Shown here piece after piece: positions 15,382 through 24,179 of a stretch of DNA of 61,873 nucleotides. The notes below the pieces were generated by a model. The model searched no databases. It was not told where the DNA came from and worked only from the letters and a program-made list of their open reading frames with translations. The stretch comes from an uncultured Pseudomonadota bacterium (lineage in GTDB: Bacteria > Myxococcota_A > UBA796 > SXON01), in contig CAIXRH010000348.1 of the NCBI GenBank assembly GCA_903921785.1, positions 1-61,873 on the forward strand, in the 5' to 3' direction. The position numbers and the translations under genes were made by a program. The first letter of the stretch is position 1, and the number at the start of each line of letters is the position of its first letter.

Positions 15382-17031
15382 CTACCGCTGCCGGCGCGAC
15401 ATGAACGTGCCGACGGCGCCGAGCACCGCGAGGCCGGGCACGGCGAGCATCGCGATCAGCCCCACCACGAGGGCGGGGAGGCCGCCGACGGTGATGGCGC
15501 CGGTCTTCGACTCGTCGGCGTGGATGGTGATCTGGTTCTTGTCGTCCACCATCCAGCCGATGCTGCCGAGGAGCAGGTCGAGGTTGGAGCCGTTGGCCGA
15601 GATCTGGTTGGTGGCGAAGTCGCTGTCGCCGATCACCACCAGCTTGCCGCCGGCCTTCTTCTCCAGCTTCTCCAGCAGGGCCGGGGGAGCGGCGATGGCC
15701 GGGGCGCTGTCCACCGACGGGATCGCGCCCACCACGCTGGACTCCGCGATCGCCGCGGGGTCAGTGACCTCCACCGCCACCATCACCGGCACCTTGCCTA
15801 CCTGATCCACGCCCGGGTCCGGGTTCGGCGGAACGGTCGCGAGATCGGCGAGGTTGGTCTCGCCCCAGCTCTGGTCGCTGCTGTGCGCCAGCTCGGTGAC
15901 CGTGAGGCCCGCGATGTCCGCGCCCTTGCCGACCGAGCGGGCCAGCGGGAGGATGGCCGGCTGGGTGAGCTTCTCCGTGATCGGGTGGGTACCGAAGCTG
16001 TCGTCCATCAGCACGAGGAACGACGGACCCTGGGCCACCTGCCGGTAGGGATCGGCCTCGATCACCACGTCGTTGCCCACCTTCACGCCGTAGCGGGCGA
16101 GGTCCGCGGCGAGGTTCGGGGTGACCAGCGGGTCGACCATCACCACCGCCTTGCCGCCCGCAGCCACGTACTGGGCGATGCGGTCGAGCTCGGTGGGGAG
16201 CAGGTCGGTCTTGGGGCCCGCGAGCAGGAGGACCTCGCAGTCCTCCGGCTTGGGCTGGGTGCTCCCGAGCGGCGTCGCGGTGACCGTGTAGTTCTGCTTG
16301 GTGAGCTTGCCGAGCGCCGCGCCGTACCCGGCGGGGTCCCCGGTGTCGTCTGCGCCGCCTTCCCCATGCCCGGTGACGGCGCAGAGGGTGTGGCTCGTGG
16401 TGGTGGTGGCCTTCACGATCGCGTTGGTCACCGACTCTTCATCAAAGCCGCTGGTGATCCGCTGCTCGCGGTCGCCCACGCGGAGGATCACCGTGCCGTA
16501 GAGGCTGGTGATCCCTTCCTTCTCGGCGATGAGGTTGTCGCTGAGCGGATCGTAGTAGTTCACCTCGATGAGCGTGCTCGCTTCGAGGTAGCCCTTGAGC
16601 AGCTCCCGGAAGTTGTTCTCCTCCGCGCTGCCGCGACCGAAGAACGCGAGGATCTCCACCTTCTCGGTGAGCCCCTTGGTGACGGTGAGCGTCTGGTCGC
16701 TCAGCGAGAAGCGCTTGCTGGCGGTGAGGTCCCAGCGCTTGTCGTAGCGATGACCGACGACGTTCACCGCGATCAGCAGGCCGGCCGCCACGAAGACGAG
16801 CAGGCCCGACAGGAAGGCGCGGCCCACGGTCTGGTCCTTGCCCAGCGCGGACAACGAGCCCCAGTCGAGGAACAACCAGAGCCCGAGCAGCACGAAGCCG
16901 CCGGCGCCCAGGCCGTGGAACGCGACGGGGAACTCCCAGCCGGCCGCCTGCGTCAGGATCAGCCAGCTCGCTCCCCACGCCGCGATGAGGAAGGCCCCGA
17001 CGACGGCCAGAATCCAACCGATTGCGCGCAT
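15382..17031 (-). CDS. GldG-like ABC transporter-associated membrane protein
   Basis: The 549-residue protein has two or three N-terminal membrane segments and a large periplasmic domain. That domain begins DLTASKRFSLSDQTLTV, typical of the GldG/ABC_transp_aux family. It continues with VEILAFFGRG, AVTGHGE and VVIGDSDF stretches and ends in a C-terminal membrane helix followed by SRRQR. In Flavobacterium, GldA/F/G support gliding; elsewhere the set has unknown cargo. It follows the permease gene by 12 bp. Confidence 0.88.
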   Translation of the reverse strand: MRAIGWILAVVGAFLIAAWGASWLILTQAAGWEFPVAFHGLGAGGFVLLGLWLFLDWGSLSALGKDQTVGRAFLSGLLVFVAAGLLIAVNVVGHRYDKRWDLTASKRFSLSDQTLTVTKGLTEKVEILAFFGRGSAEENNFRELLKGYLEASTLIEVNYYDPLSDNLIAEKEGITSLYGTVILRVGDREQRITSGFDEESVTNAIVKATTTTSHTLCAVTGHGEGGADDTGDPAGYGAALGKLTKQNYTVTATPLGSTQPKPEDCEVLLLAGPKTDLLPTELDRIAQYVAAGGKAVVMVDPLVTPNLAADLARYGVKVGNDVVIEADPYRQVAQGPSFLVLMDDSFGTHPITEKLTQPAILPLARSVGKGADIAGLTVTELAHSSDQSWGETNLADLATVPPNPDPGVDQVGKVPVMVAVEVTDPAAIAESSVVGAIPSVDSAPAIAAPPALLEKLEKKAGGKLVVIGDSDFATNQISANGSNLDLLLGSIGWMVDDKNQITIHADESKTGAITVGGLPALVVGLIAMLAVPGLAVLGAVGTFMSRRQR

Positions 17032-17043
17032 GTGCGGACCTGC

Positions 17044-17796
17044 CTACCGCCACCGCAGCGCTTCGACGCGCTGGGTGGTGACGAAGAGGAAGAAGACGAT
17101 GACCGAGACGAAGTAGACGGCGTCGTTGGTGTGCACGACGCCCTTGCTCAGCTGCTCGAAGTGGTTGAGGAGCGCGATGTGCTCCAGCGTGGCCTTGAGG
17201 GCGCCTTCGCCGGGGAGCGAGGCCGCCCAGCCGAGGATCCACAAGCCCAGGTTGATGCCGAACGCCACCACCAGCGCGATGAGCTGGTTGTCGCTGAGCG
17301 ACGAGGCGAACATCCCGATCGCCACGAAGACCGCCATCAGCACGACGAAGCCGCCGTAGGTGGCGTAGAACACGCCGGAGTCCGGCGTGCCGAGCGAGAA
17401 CAGCGTGGCCGGCACGTAGAACGTGGTGGCCACCATCGCCACCGCGTACGCCAGACTGCCGAGGAACTTCCCGAGCACGATCTGCGTGGACGTGACGGGC
17501 GACGTGAGGAGCAGCTCCACGGACCGCTCCCGGCGGTCCGCCGCGATGATGCCCATGGTGACCGCCGGCATGACCAGGAGCGCGATGACGCTCAGGTTGC
17601 TGAACAGGTTCTGGACGATCATCTCGGTGACGTTCTGGTTGTCCGTCCCCATGGGCGGCTGCAGCGCGAGGCTGCCGATCATCAGCGAGAAGAACAGGCC
17701 GCTGAGCGTGGTGAACGCCACGAGGACGATCCACCCGATCACGCTGGAGAAGTACCCGCCGAGCTCACGCCGGGCGATAGCGAAGATGGCCTTCAC
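17044..17796 (-). CDS. ABC-2 type permease (GldF-like)
   Basis: The 250-residue protein has six membrane segments. Its N-terminus MKAIFAIARRELGGYFSS and the loop IIAADRRERSVELLLTSPVT are characteristic of ABC-2/GldF permeases. Its start overlaps the ATPase stop by 4 bp, so the pair is coupled. With the ATPase and the GldG-like protein it should form one complex in the inner membrane. Confidence 0.9.
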   Translation of the reverse strand: MKAIFAIARRELGGYFSSVIGWIVLVAFTTLSGLFFSLMIGSLALQPPMGTDNQNVTEMIVQNLFSNLSVIALLVMPAVTMGIIAADRRERSVELLLTSPVTSTQIVLGKFLGSLAYAVAMVATTFYVPATLFSLGTPDSGVFYATYGGFVVLMAVFVAIGMFASSLSDNQLIALVVAFGINLGLWILGWAASLPGEGALKATLEHIALLNHFEQLSKGVVHTNDAVYFVSVIVFFLFVTTQRVEALRWR

Positions 17797-18692
17797 GCCG
17801 CACCTCCCGAGGAGATCAGCCGCAGGTAGATGTCTTCCAGGCGTTCGCGACCGACCATCTCGTGGAGGCCGAAGGGGGCCGCCACGCTGGCGACCGCTTC
17901 GCGCACGTCGGTGTCGGCCCGCACGGTGTACGACCCGTCGTGCAGCTCCACCCCGATGACCGAGGGGATGGCCTCGAGCGCCTTGGCGAGGCCCTCGCCG
18001 GGACGCGCCACCTCGACGCGCACCACCCGGCCCACGCCGGAGAGGTGGTCGAGCTGGTCCTGCGCCACGATGCGGCCGCGGTTGATGATGATCACGCGGG
18101 AGCAGATCGCCTCGATCTCGCCCAGCACGTGGGTCGAGAGGATGACCGTGCGGTCGCCCGCCGCCAGCTCCCGGATCAGCTCGCGGATCTCGACGCGCTG
18201 CGCCGGGTCGAGCCCCGAGGTGGGCTCATCGAGCACCAGCACCTTCGGATCGTGGACCAGCGCCTGCGCCAGGCCGACGCGCTGCCGCTGGCCCTTGGAG
18301 AGGTGGTCGATGATCTTGTTCTGGATGCCCAGGAGCCCAACCCGATCCATCGCGTGGTCGGCCGCCTTGTTCACCGATTCCACCCCCTTGAGGGTGGCAG
18401 CGAACCGGACGTAGTCCCGGACGTTCATGTTGGTGTAGACCGGCGGGACCTCGGGGGAGTACCCGAGGATCGCCTGCACGGCGCGCGGGTTCTCCGCGAC
18501 GTCGAACCCGGCCACCCGGGCGTGCCCGTGGGACGCTCCGAGCGAGCCGGCGATCACGCGCATCGTCGTGCTCTTTCCGGCGCCGTTCGGCCCCAGGAAG
18601 CCCACGACTTCGCCCTTCTGCACGGTGAACGACACGTCACTGATGGCGGTCGTTGTTCCGTACCTCTTTGTAAGGCTTTCTACCTCGATCAT
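17793..18692 (-). CDS. ABC transporter ATPase (GldA-like)
   Basis: ATP-binding subunit of 299 residues. Walker A is GPNGAGKST, the signature LSKGQRQRVGLAQAL, Walker B VLVLDEPTSGLDP and the switch His is in ILSTHV. A C-terminal extension of about 80 residues fits the GldA/CcmA type. It is first in a directon of seven genes reaching 11827, with gaps of 30 bp or less. The 180-bp spacer to the divergent gene at 18873 should hold the promoter; no clear -35/-10 was identified. Confidence 0.93.
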   Translation of the reverse strand: MIEVESLTKRYGTTTAISDVSFTVQKGEVVGFLGPNGAGKSTTMRVIAGSLGASHGHARVAGFDVAENPRAVQAILGYSPEVPPVYTNMNVRDYVRFAATLKGVESVNKAADHAMDRVGLLGIQNKIIDHLSKGQRQRVGLAQALVHDPKVLVLDEPTSGLDPAQRVEIRELIRELAAGDRTVILSTHVLGEIEAICSRVIIINRGRIVAQDQLDHLSGVGRVVRVEVARPGEGLAKALEAIPSVIGVELHDGSYTVRADTDVREAVASVAAPFGLHEMVGRERLEDIYLRLISSGGAA

Positions 18693-18872
18693 CGGCGGTC
18701 CATCCCCAGTCCGGAGGGCCGCAAGGCTAACCGAGAGGGGCGGTCGCGGCTACAGAGTGGACAGCCAAGCACGCTCAATCACATTTCGTGACGCCGGAGA
18801 CCGCCGGGCGGAGGCGGGGTTCGCGGCCTTCCCCTCGGCGGGCCCCCCTCCCGGACGTGGTAGAGTGCCCCC

Positions 18873-19361
18873 GTGACGTGGTTGCTCTGGGCCTCGCTGG
18901 CGCATGCTTCCGCCGCCCAGGCGGTCGAGGTCCAGGTGCTTTTGCGGGATGCCCCGAGGGGCACCGCCCCGCTCGTCGCCACCACCTGGCTCGGGGAAGA
19001 ACGTACGCTCACCCTGGTGGACGACGGCTCGGTCCCCGGGGACAAGCCGGGGGACGAGGTCTACGTCGGCCGGTGGACCGGCGAGCCCGTGCGCGTGCTG
19101 CCCGTCCGCATCCTCCTCACCTCCGCCTCCGGCGCGCAGACGGTTGCGGCGTTCAACGAGGTGCTCGACGACGGCGAGAACGACCTCTCCTACGTGGTGG
19201 AGCTGGGCGATCCGGTGTCGGTCCGCCGGGTGGCGTCCGCGTGGTCGCAGCGCTCGGCCGAGGTCGCGGAGCTCGCGCGCACCGGGGCCTCCATCGGCTG
19301 GGCCGCGCTGGTGCTCGGGTACGTGGCGTGGTTGGTGGGCCGGAGCCCGGGGCCGCGATGA
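18873..19361 (+). CDS. Ig-like domain/TM protein, first gene of module A
   Basis: The 162-residue protein has a signal peptide (MTWLLWASLAHASA) and a beta-rich domain. That domain carries VDDGSVPGDKPGDEVYVGRW, the DDG...GDxVYxG motif of choice-of-anchor/Ig-like domains. A single C-terminal membrane helix follows near 137-157. It matches the N-terminal parts of the proteins at 21007, 39804 and 42638, but lacks their cytosolic domain. The stop overlaps the GT-C-like start by 4 bp. Start is GTG. Confidence 0.7.
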   Translation: MTWLLWASLAHASAAQAVEVQVLLRDAPRGTAPLVATTWLGEERTLTLVDDGSVPGDKPGDEVYVGRWTGEPVRVLPVRILLTSASGAQTVAAFNEVLDDGENDLSYVVELGDPVSVRRVASAWSQRSAEVAELARTGASIGWAALVLGYVAWLVGRSPGPR

Positions 19362-21007
19362 GCTGGCGCGGGTGGATGACGCCGCTGGTCTTCCTGCTCC
19401 TCGCAGCGGTGTGGACGTGGCCCGCGCCGATCACCGCCGAGCTCCTCGGGCGCCGCGCCGACGCCCTGGGCACCGTCTGGTTCGTCTCCGCCGCCGCGCG
19501 GCTCCTCCCCGGGCTCCACGACGGCCTCACCGGCTGGCCGCTCGGCGCAGACTACACCCGCCCCGACAGCTGGACGATGCTCCTTGTCGGCCCCTTGAGC
19601 GCCCTCCTCGGCGCCCCGAGGGTGGTCGCGCTCGTGGCGTTCCTCGGCGTCACCGCCTCGGCCTGGGCCGCCGAGACCTTCGCGCGCTCCATCGGCGCCC
19701 GGGCGCCCTGGTCGCTCGTGGCCGGGATGGCCTACGCGTTCTCCGGCCTCGGCAGCACCGCCTTCATCGAGGGCTACCCCTACCACCTCGCCGATCCCTG
19801 GCTCCCGCTGTTCGGCGCCGCGTGGCTCCGCGCGGTGGACGCTGACGGGCGCCCCCGGGACGGCCTGGCCGCCGCCGCCCTCTTCGCCCTCGCGCTCGGC
19901 ACCTCCGCCTGGCACGGACTGGCCGCCGCGATCCTCGGGATCGGGCTGCTCGCGGCCGCGCGCGCCCAGGGAGTCGTGCGGCCCCGCCCGGTGCTCGCCG
20001 CCGCGACCGCCGTGGGCGTCCTCGCCCTCGCTTACGCCGCCGCGTTCTTCTCGAACGCCCCGGCCTCGGAGGTGGCGTCGAGCGGCCTCGGCGGCCTCTC
20101 CACCCTCAGCGATCGGCTCCTCCTCCACACCGCCCCCGGCCCCGCCGTGGACATCGACGGGCGCGGGCAGACCGCCTGGTTCTCCGCGGTGATGCTCGCC
20201 GGGCTGGCGGTGGCTCCGGTGCTCGTGGGGCGGGACTGGCGGGTACGCGCACTCGGCCTCACGGCGCTGGTCGCGCTCGGGCTCGCGCTGGTGCCGCTGC
20301 CGTGGGCGAGCATGGCCCAGTGGGTGCCCACGTCCCGCGCCGGCGCGCTCGCCGCGTTGCAGGCGGCGTTCGGGCGGTTCCCCGAGCGGCTCGGCTGGGC
20401 GTGGCTCGCCGCGGGCGGGGTGGTGGCCGCGAGGGCCCTCACCGAGCTGGAGCGGATCGCCGGGCGGTGGACGTGGCCGCTGCTCGCCGCAGCCGCCCTC
20501 GAGCCCTTCGTGGCGCTCCGCCTGCCGCAACGTCAGGCCGTGAGCCCCGGCGGCGCGCCCTCGGCCTACGGCGCCAGCGCCGGCGCCGTCTTCGACCTCT
20601 GGCCCGAAGACCTCGCCCGCGACCCGGGCTGGGACCTCCGCGTCACCAACACCGACTGCTTCTACCAGGCCGCCCACGGGCGCCCGATCGCCGACCTCTG
20701 CCTGCTCGTCCCCGGGCAGCAGAGCCCCCGCGCCCGCCTCGGCGAGTGGGTCACCGATGCGCTGCTCGACGGGGACGCGAGCAGCGTCGAAGCCCGGCTC
20801 TCGGCGTTCGGCTTCGCCACGATCGCCTGGCACCCCGACGTCTTCCGGCCCTCCACCCGGTCTCGCCTCGCCGAGGCGCTCGCGCGGGTCGACGGCGCCC
20901 CGGCCGAGTCCACCGACGCGGGGGACCATGTCGTCGCCTTCGCGCTCGCTTCCCCGGCGGAGGGCGTGGCCGGCGCCGAGGCGTACGCGGCCTGGGGGGC
21001 GCCGTGA
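19358..21007 (+). CDS. GT-C-like polytopic membrane protein, module A
   Basis: The 549-residue protein begins MSWRGWMTPLVFLLLAAVW. About ten hydrophobic segments and a C-terminal soluble domain of about 170 residues follow. The first periplasmic loop contains GWPLGADYTRPDSW, in the place where GT-C transferases hold acidic catalytic residues. Glycosyl transfer on the periplasmic face is inferred. Both ends overlap neighbouring genes (4 bp and 1 bp). The order Ig/TM, GT-C, Ig/TM/cytosolic is repeated on the other strand at 43564-39804. Confidence 0.7.
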   Translation: MSWRGWMTPLVFLLLAAVWTWPAPITAELLGRRADALGTVWFVSAAARLLPGLHDGLTGWPLGADYTRPDSWTMLLVGPLSALLGAPRVVALVAFLGVTASAWAAETFARSIGARAPWSLVAGMAYAFSGLGSTAFIEGYPYHLADPWLPLFGAAWLRAVDADGRPRDGLAAAALFALALGTSAWHGLAAAILGIGLLAAARAQGVVRPRPVLAAATAVGVLALAYAAAFFSNAPASEVASSGLGGLSTLSDRLLLHTAPGPAVDIDGRGQTAWFSAVMLAGLAVAPVLVGRDWRVRALGLTALVALGLALVPLPWASMAQWVPTSRAGALAALQAAFGRFPERLGWAWLAAGGVVAARALTELERIAGRWTWPLLAAAALEPFVALRLPQRQAVSPGGAPSAYGASAGAVFDLWPEDLARDPGWDLRVTNTDCFYQAAHGRPIADLCLLVPGQQSPRARLGEWVTDALLDGDASSVEARLSAFGFATIAWHPDVFRPSTRSRLAEALARVDGAPAESTDAGDHVVAFALASPAEGVAGAEAYAAWGAP

Positions 21008-22101
21008 TGCTCCTCTGGGTCGCCTCCGCCCTGGCGGGCAGCTTCATCGTGGCGATCCGCGAAGATGGCGGCGCGTTCTCGGGCGCCGTGCCCCGCGTCA
21101 CCATCACCGACGCGGCCGGCAACGCCGTCCGTATCGACATGCAGGACGGTGGAACGACCGTCGACAAACGCGCGGGAGACGCCGTCTGGACCGGCGACAG
21201 CGGCTCGGTCGGCGCCGGCCCCTACGCGCTCCTCATCACCGACGGCGGCGATGTCCGGGTGTGGAAGGGGTCCTTCGCCGCCACCGGCAGCGATCCGGTG
21301 GTGCTGCGCGTCTCCGCCCAGACGGGCGGGGTGCTCACGGAGCTCGGCGAGCACGACGTGTCGGTGGGCGACGCGCCGCCGGTCTCCCCGACCAGCGAGG
21401 CCCCCTCGGCCAACCCCGCGCCCCCCGGCGAGCCGATGCCCGACGGGACCGGCGCCCCAGCGGGAGCGCCGCAGCCCTCCGGCGACGCCGGGCAGGGCGG
21501 CGGTGGCGCACCGAACGCCGGACCTGGGGACGCGGGCCCGAGCGGCGGGGTCAGCGCGGTGACCACGAGCGCCGGCGACTTCCTGGAGGAGCTGCTCAGC
21601 TCCGACCCCTTCCAGGCGCTCGGCGCGGGCCCCCGGGCTGGCGCGTGGGCGCTGGTAATCGGCGTCTTCGCCTGGGTGCTCGCCGGTTCGCGCCGCTTCA
21701 GCGCCGCGGCGATCGACGCCCTCCCGGGCCCGCTTCCCCCCGTCGCCGTCCGCGGTGTCGTGCCGATGGACGGCGAATGGGACGCCTTCGTCCGCACCCT
21801 CGCCGGCCCCTTCCGTGTCATCCTGGTCGGCGCGGCGAACCCCGGCGTCGTCCCCGGCGGAACCGTCTTCCCCCTGGGCACCGGCCGCGTCCCGGTGGAC
21901 GACGTGGTCGCCCTGCACGCCCACCTCACCCCGACCGGCCCCCCGATCGCGGTGGTGATCGTCGGCGGCCTCGCCGGTGAAGGCGGGCCCGGCGATCAGG
22001 CGGCCCTGGAGGACCTCGGCAAACGCCTCCCCAAAGAGGCCGTCGCCTACGTCTTCGCCAGCGCCGCTTCGCGACGCTCCAGCTCCGCCACCGCGAGCTG
22101 A
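21007..22101 (+). CDS. Ig-like/TM/cytosolic-domain protein, module A
   Basis: The 364-residue protein has a short signal peptide (MLLWVASALAGS) and an Ig-like domain with MQDGGTTVDKRAGDAVWTG. A Pro/Gly/Ala linker (about 120-195) and a membrane helix (about 217-235) follow. A cytosolic domain of about 120 residues has three strand-like stretches: FRVILVGAANPG, PIAVVIVGGLAGE and LPKEAVAYVFA. The same pattern is seen in the proteins at 39804 and 42638. I know no family name for it. Its last 55 bp overlap the end of the opposite gene. Confidence 0.7.
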   Translation: MLLWVASALAGSFIVAIREDGGAFSGAVPRVTITDAAGNAVRIDMQDGGTTVDKRAGDAVWTGDSGSVGAGPYALLITDGGDVRVWKGSFAATGSDPVVLRVSAQTGGVLTELGEHDVSVGDAPPVSPTSEAPSANPAPPGEPMPDGTGAPAGAPQPSGDAGQGGGGAPNAGPGDAGPSGGVSAVTTSAGDFLEELLSSDPFQALGAGPRAGAWALVIGVFAWVLAGSRRFSAAAIDALPGPLPPVAVRGVVPMDGEWDAFVRTLAGPFRVILVGAANPGVVPGGTVFPLGTGRVPVDDVVALHAHLTPTGPPIAVVIVGGLAGEGGPGDQAALEDLGKRLPKEAVAYVFASAASRRSSSATAS

Positions 22102-23009
22102 GCCAGTCGCGGCACCACGCCGCAAGCCAGGATCACCGACCCCAACGCCGCCGCCGACTCCGCGGCCACCGGCCCCACGCCTGCCACCACCGCGAGGACG
22201 GGCAGCAGCGCACGCGGAGCGGCGCGCCGAAGGGCCACCACCGCCACGGCGGCGAGCACCACGATTGGGGCGGACAACGCTGCGAAGCCTATCGGGTCGG
22301 CCGCGCGGAGCGGGAGCGCAGGCAGGGCCAGGAGCGTGGCGCCGACGCCGATCGCCACCAGCCGAGGGAACGTCGCCCGCGCGCCAACCTCGCGCGCGCC
22401 AACGCCCGCGGTGATCGCCAGGAGCACGACCAACGTGGGCACTTCCGCGGGCGCCACGGCCGCGATGAAGCCGGCCGCCCCCGCCGCCCCCGCCAAAATC
22501 CCCGGCCCGCCCCGGAGGGACTTCAGCGCCAGCCCCCACGCCAGCGGGAGCGCGGCGAGCGCGGCGAGCGTGGCGGTGTCCCCATCGGTCAGCGCCGGCG
22601 AGACCACCAACTCCCAGAGCAGGCCACCGACCAACGCCGCATATTCGTCCGTCCACCACGAGCCCACGAGCCAGGCGGCCGAAAACCCCGCGGCGAGCAC
22701 CCACAACGTCGCGGTGACGGCGGGCCAGGAGCCATGCAGCCAGATCAGCGGAAGCGCGAGCACAGCGTCGAGCGGGTAGCCGCCCAGGCCGGTGGCTCCG
22801 GCCGCGTCCGCCAGGGCGCCGACGCCGACGCCGGCTTGAGCGACGATGCGGAAGCGGGTCGCGGCGGCGCCCGCGGCGTCGGCCCAGCGCGCCACGCCGA
22901 GGACGAACGCGCCGAAGGCGAGGATGCCCGCGCCGATCCCGAGCTGCGTCACCCGCGGGCGGACCAGCGCCGGCACGAGTCGGAAGCGGGGCGGCTCCAG
23001 GGAGGACAT
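22047..23009 (-). CDS. Short GT-C-like membrane protein
   Basis: The 320-residue protein has about eight hydrophobic segments. Order and spacing resemble the N-terminal half of the GT-C-like protein at 19358: a WLHGSWPAV stretch, a GSWWTDEYAALVGGLLW loop, then ALTDGDTATLAALAALPLAW against its SGLGSTAF/LADPWLPLFGAAW. No soluble C-terminal domain is present. It may be a shortened paralogue or a separate membrane partner. It converges on the module A protein with a 55-bp tail overlap. Confidence 0.55.
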   Translation of the reverse strand: MSSLEPPRFRLVPALVRPRVTQLGIGAGILAFGAFVLGVARWADAAGAAATRFRIVAQAGVGVGALADAAGATGLGGYPLDAVLALPLIWLHGSWPAVTATLWVLAAGFSAAWLVGSWWTDEYAALVGGLLWELVVSPALTDGDTATLAALAALPLAWGLALKSLRGGPGILAGAAGAAGFIAAVAPAEVPTLVVLLAITAGVGAREVGARATFPRLVAIGVGATLLALPALPLRAADPIGFAALSAPIVVLAAVAVVALRRAAPRALLPVLAVVAGVGPVAAESAAALGSVILACGVVPRLAQLAVAELERREAALAKT

Positions 23010-23075
23010 CTGCGGCCTCGTAGCCGCGCCGGGGCGCTTCGTCCCGCGGGGAGGCGCTCGGACCGATCGTGTCGA

Positions 23076-23157
23076 AGGCCGGCCCGAGAGCCCCGCCCAT
23101 CCCCCCGGCCGACCTCGGCGGTCGAGGAGCGACCGTCGGCGGGCATGGCGGGGCGGG
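23076..23157 (+). repeat. Dispersed intergenic repeat, copy 3
   Basis: The best-kept copy, with core CGGTCGAGGAGCGACCG (23119-23135): a 6-bp inverted repeat CGGTCG/CGACCG around AGGAG. It is followed by TCGGCGGGCATGGCGGGG, which is shared with 49296-49330 on the opposite strand with about one mismatch in 40. It lies in the spacer before the GT4 gene. Confidence 0.75.
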
Positions 23158-23195
23158 CGGTCACCACCGCCGCCGCCCGATTACCGGGGGCTCTC

Positions 23196-24179
23196 GTGCT
23201 GCGCGTCCTCCACGTCCTCCCGACCCTCGACCCCGGCGGCGCCGAGCGGCTCGTGGTGGAGCACGCCCGTCGGAGCGAGGGCGTGGCGATCGCCACGGTC
23301 TTCGGCGGCGGCGCGCTCGAACCGCAGCTCCCCGCCTCGGCCGCCCTCCCCCTCGGCGAGCGCCGCCCCGGCCGCCCCTCCGCCCGGGCGTTCGCCCGGC
23401 TGGTGGCGGCCGCCCGCGCCGCCGACGTCGTCCACACCCACCTCTTCGCCGGCGACCTCTGGGGCGGGCTCGCCGCCCGGCTCGCCGGGCGGCCGCAGGT
23501 GAGCCACGAACACAACGTCGACCGCGACGAGGCGGCGCACGTCCGTGCCGCGCGGCGGGTCATCGGGCGGTGGCCGGCGCTCACCCTCGCGGTGAGCGAA
23601 GCGGCCGCGCGGCACAGCTTCGCTGCGGAGGTTCGCGTGGTGCCCAACGGGGTGGACCTCGCCCGGTTCACCCGGCCCTGGCGCGGCGGCGGCGGGGTGG
23701 TCGCGCTGGGGCGTCGGGTGCCCCAGAAGGGCTTCGACGTGCTGGCGGCGGCGCTTCCGTCTGGGGTGCACGCGCGGCTGTTCGGCACTGGAGACCCCCC
23801 ATTTTCTCATCCCCAGGTGCGCTGGGAGCCCCCCACCGAGGCCGTGGCCGAGCTCCTCGCCGGCGCGGACGTGCTGGTCGTCCCCTCGCGATGGGAGGGC
23901 TTCGGCCTCGTTGCGCTCGAAGGGCTGGCGGCGGGCGTGCCGGTGATCGTCACAGCCGTCGACGGCCTGGTCGATCTCGTCGGCGACGCCGCCATCCTGG
24001 TCCCGCCGGACGACGCGGCCGCCCTGCGCGACGCCCTCGTGCGGGTCCTCGGCGACGCCGCGCTCCGACACGACCTCAGCCGACGCGGCCGCGAACGCGC
24101 GGCGCGCTTCCCTCTGGAGCGCACCTTCTCAGCGTGGAACGCCGCCTACGCGGCGGCGACGGCCCCTACGGGAGGGTGA
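23196..24179 (+). CDS. GT4-family glycosyltransferase
   Basis: GT-B fold enzyme of 327 residues, expected in the cytoplasm, using a nucleotide sugar to extend a glycan. The N-terminus LHVLPTLDPGGAERLV has the GGAE motif. The C-terminal nucleotide-binding region has VVPSRWEGFGLVALEGLAAG with the EX7E pair, preceded by VPNGVDLARF and VALGRRVPQKGFD. GTG 23196 is preferred (GGGGG upstream); ATG 23145 lies inside the repeat copy. It overlaps the following minus-strand gene by 14 bp at the 3' end. Confidence 0.88.
   Translation: MLRVLHVLPTLDPGGAERLVVEHARRSEGVAIATVFGGGALEPQLPASAALPLGERRPGRPSARAFARLVAAARAADVVHTHLFAGDLWGGLAARLAGRPQVSHEHNVDRDEAAHVRAARRVIGRWPALTLAVSEAAARHSFAAEVRVVPNGVDLARFTRPWRGGGGVVALGRRVPQKGFDVLAAALPSGVHARLFGTGDPPFSHPQVRWEPPTEAVAELLAGADVLVVPSRWEGFGLVALEGLAAGVPVIVTAVDGLVDLVGDAAILVPPDDAAALRDALVRVLGDAALRHDLSRRGRERAARFPLERTFSAWNAAYAAATAPTGG

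Noticed and set aside
15214-17829. 871-codon plus-strand open frame
   Set aside because: Antisense to the GldG-like and permease genes; composition is Glu/Arg/His-rich without structure.
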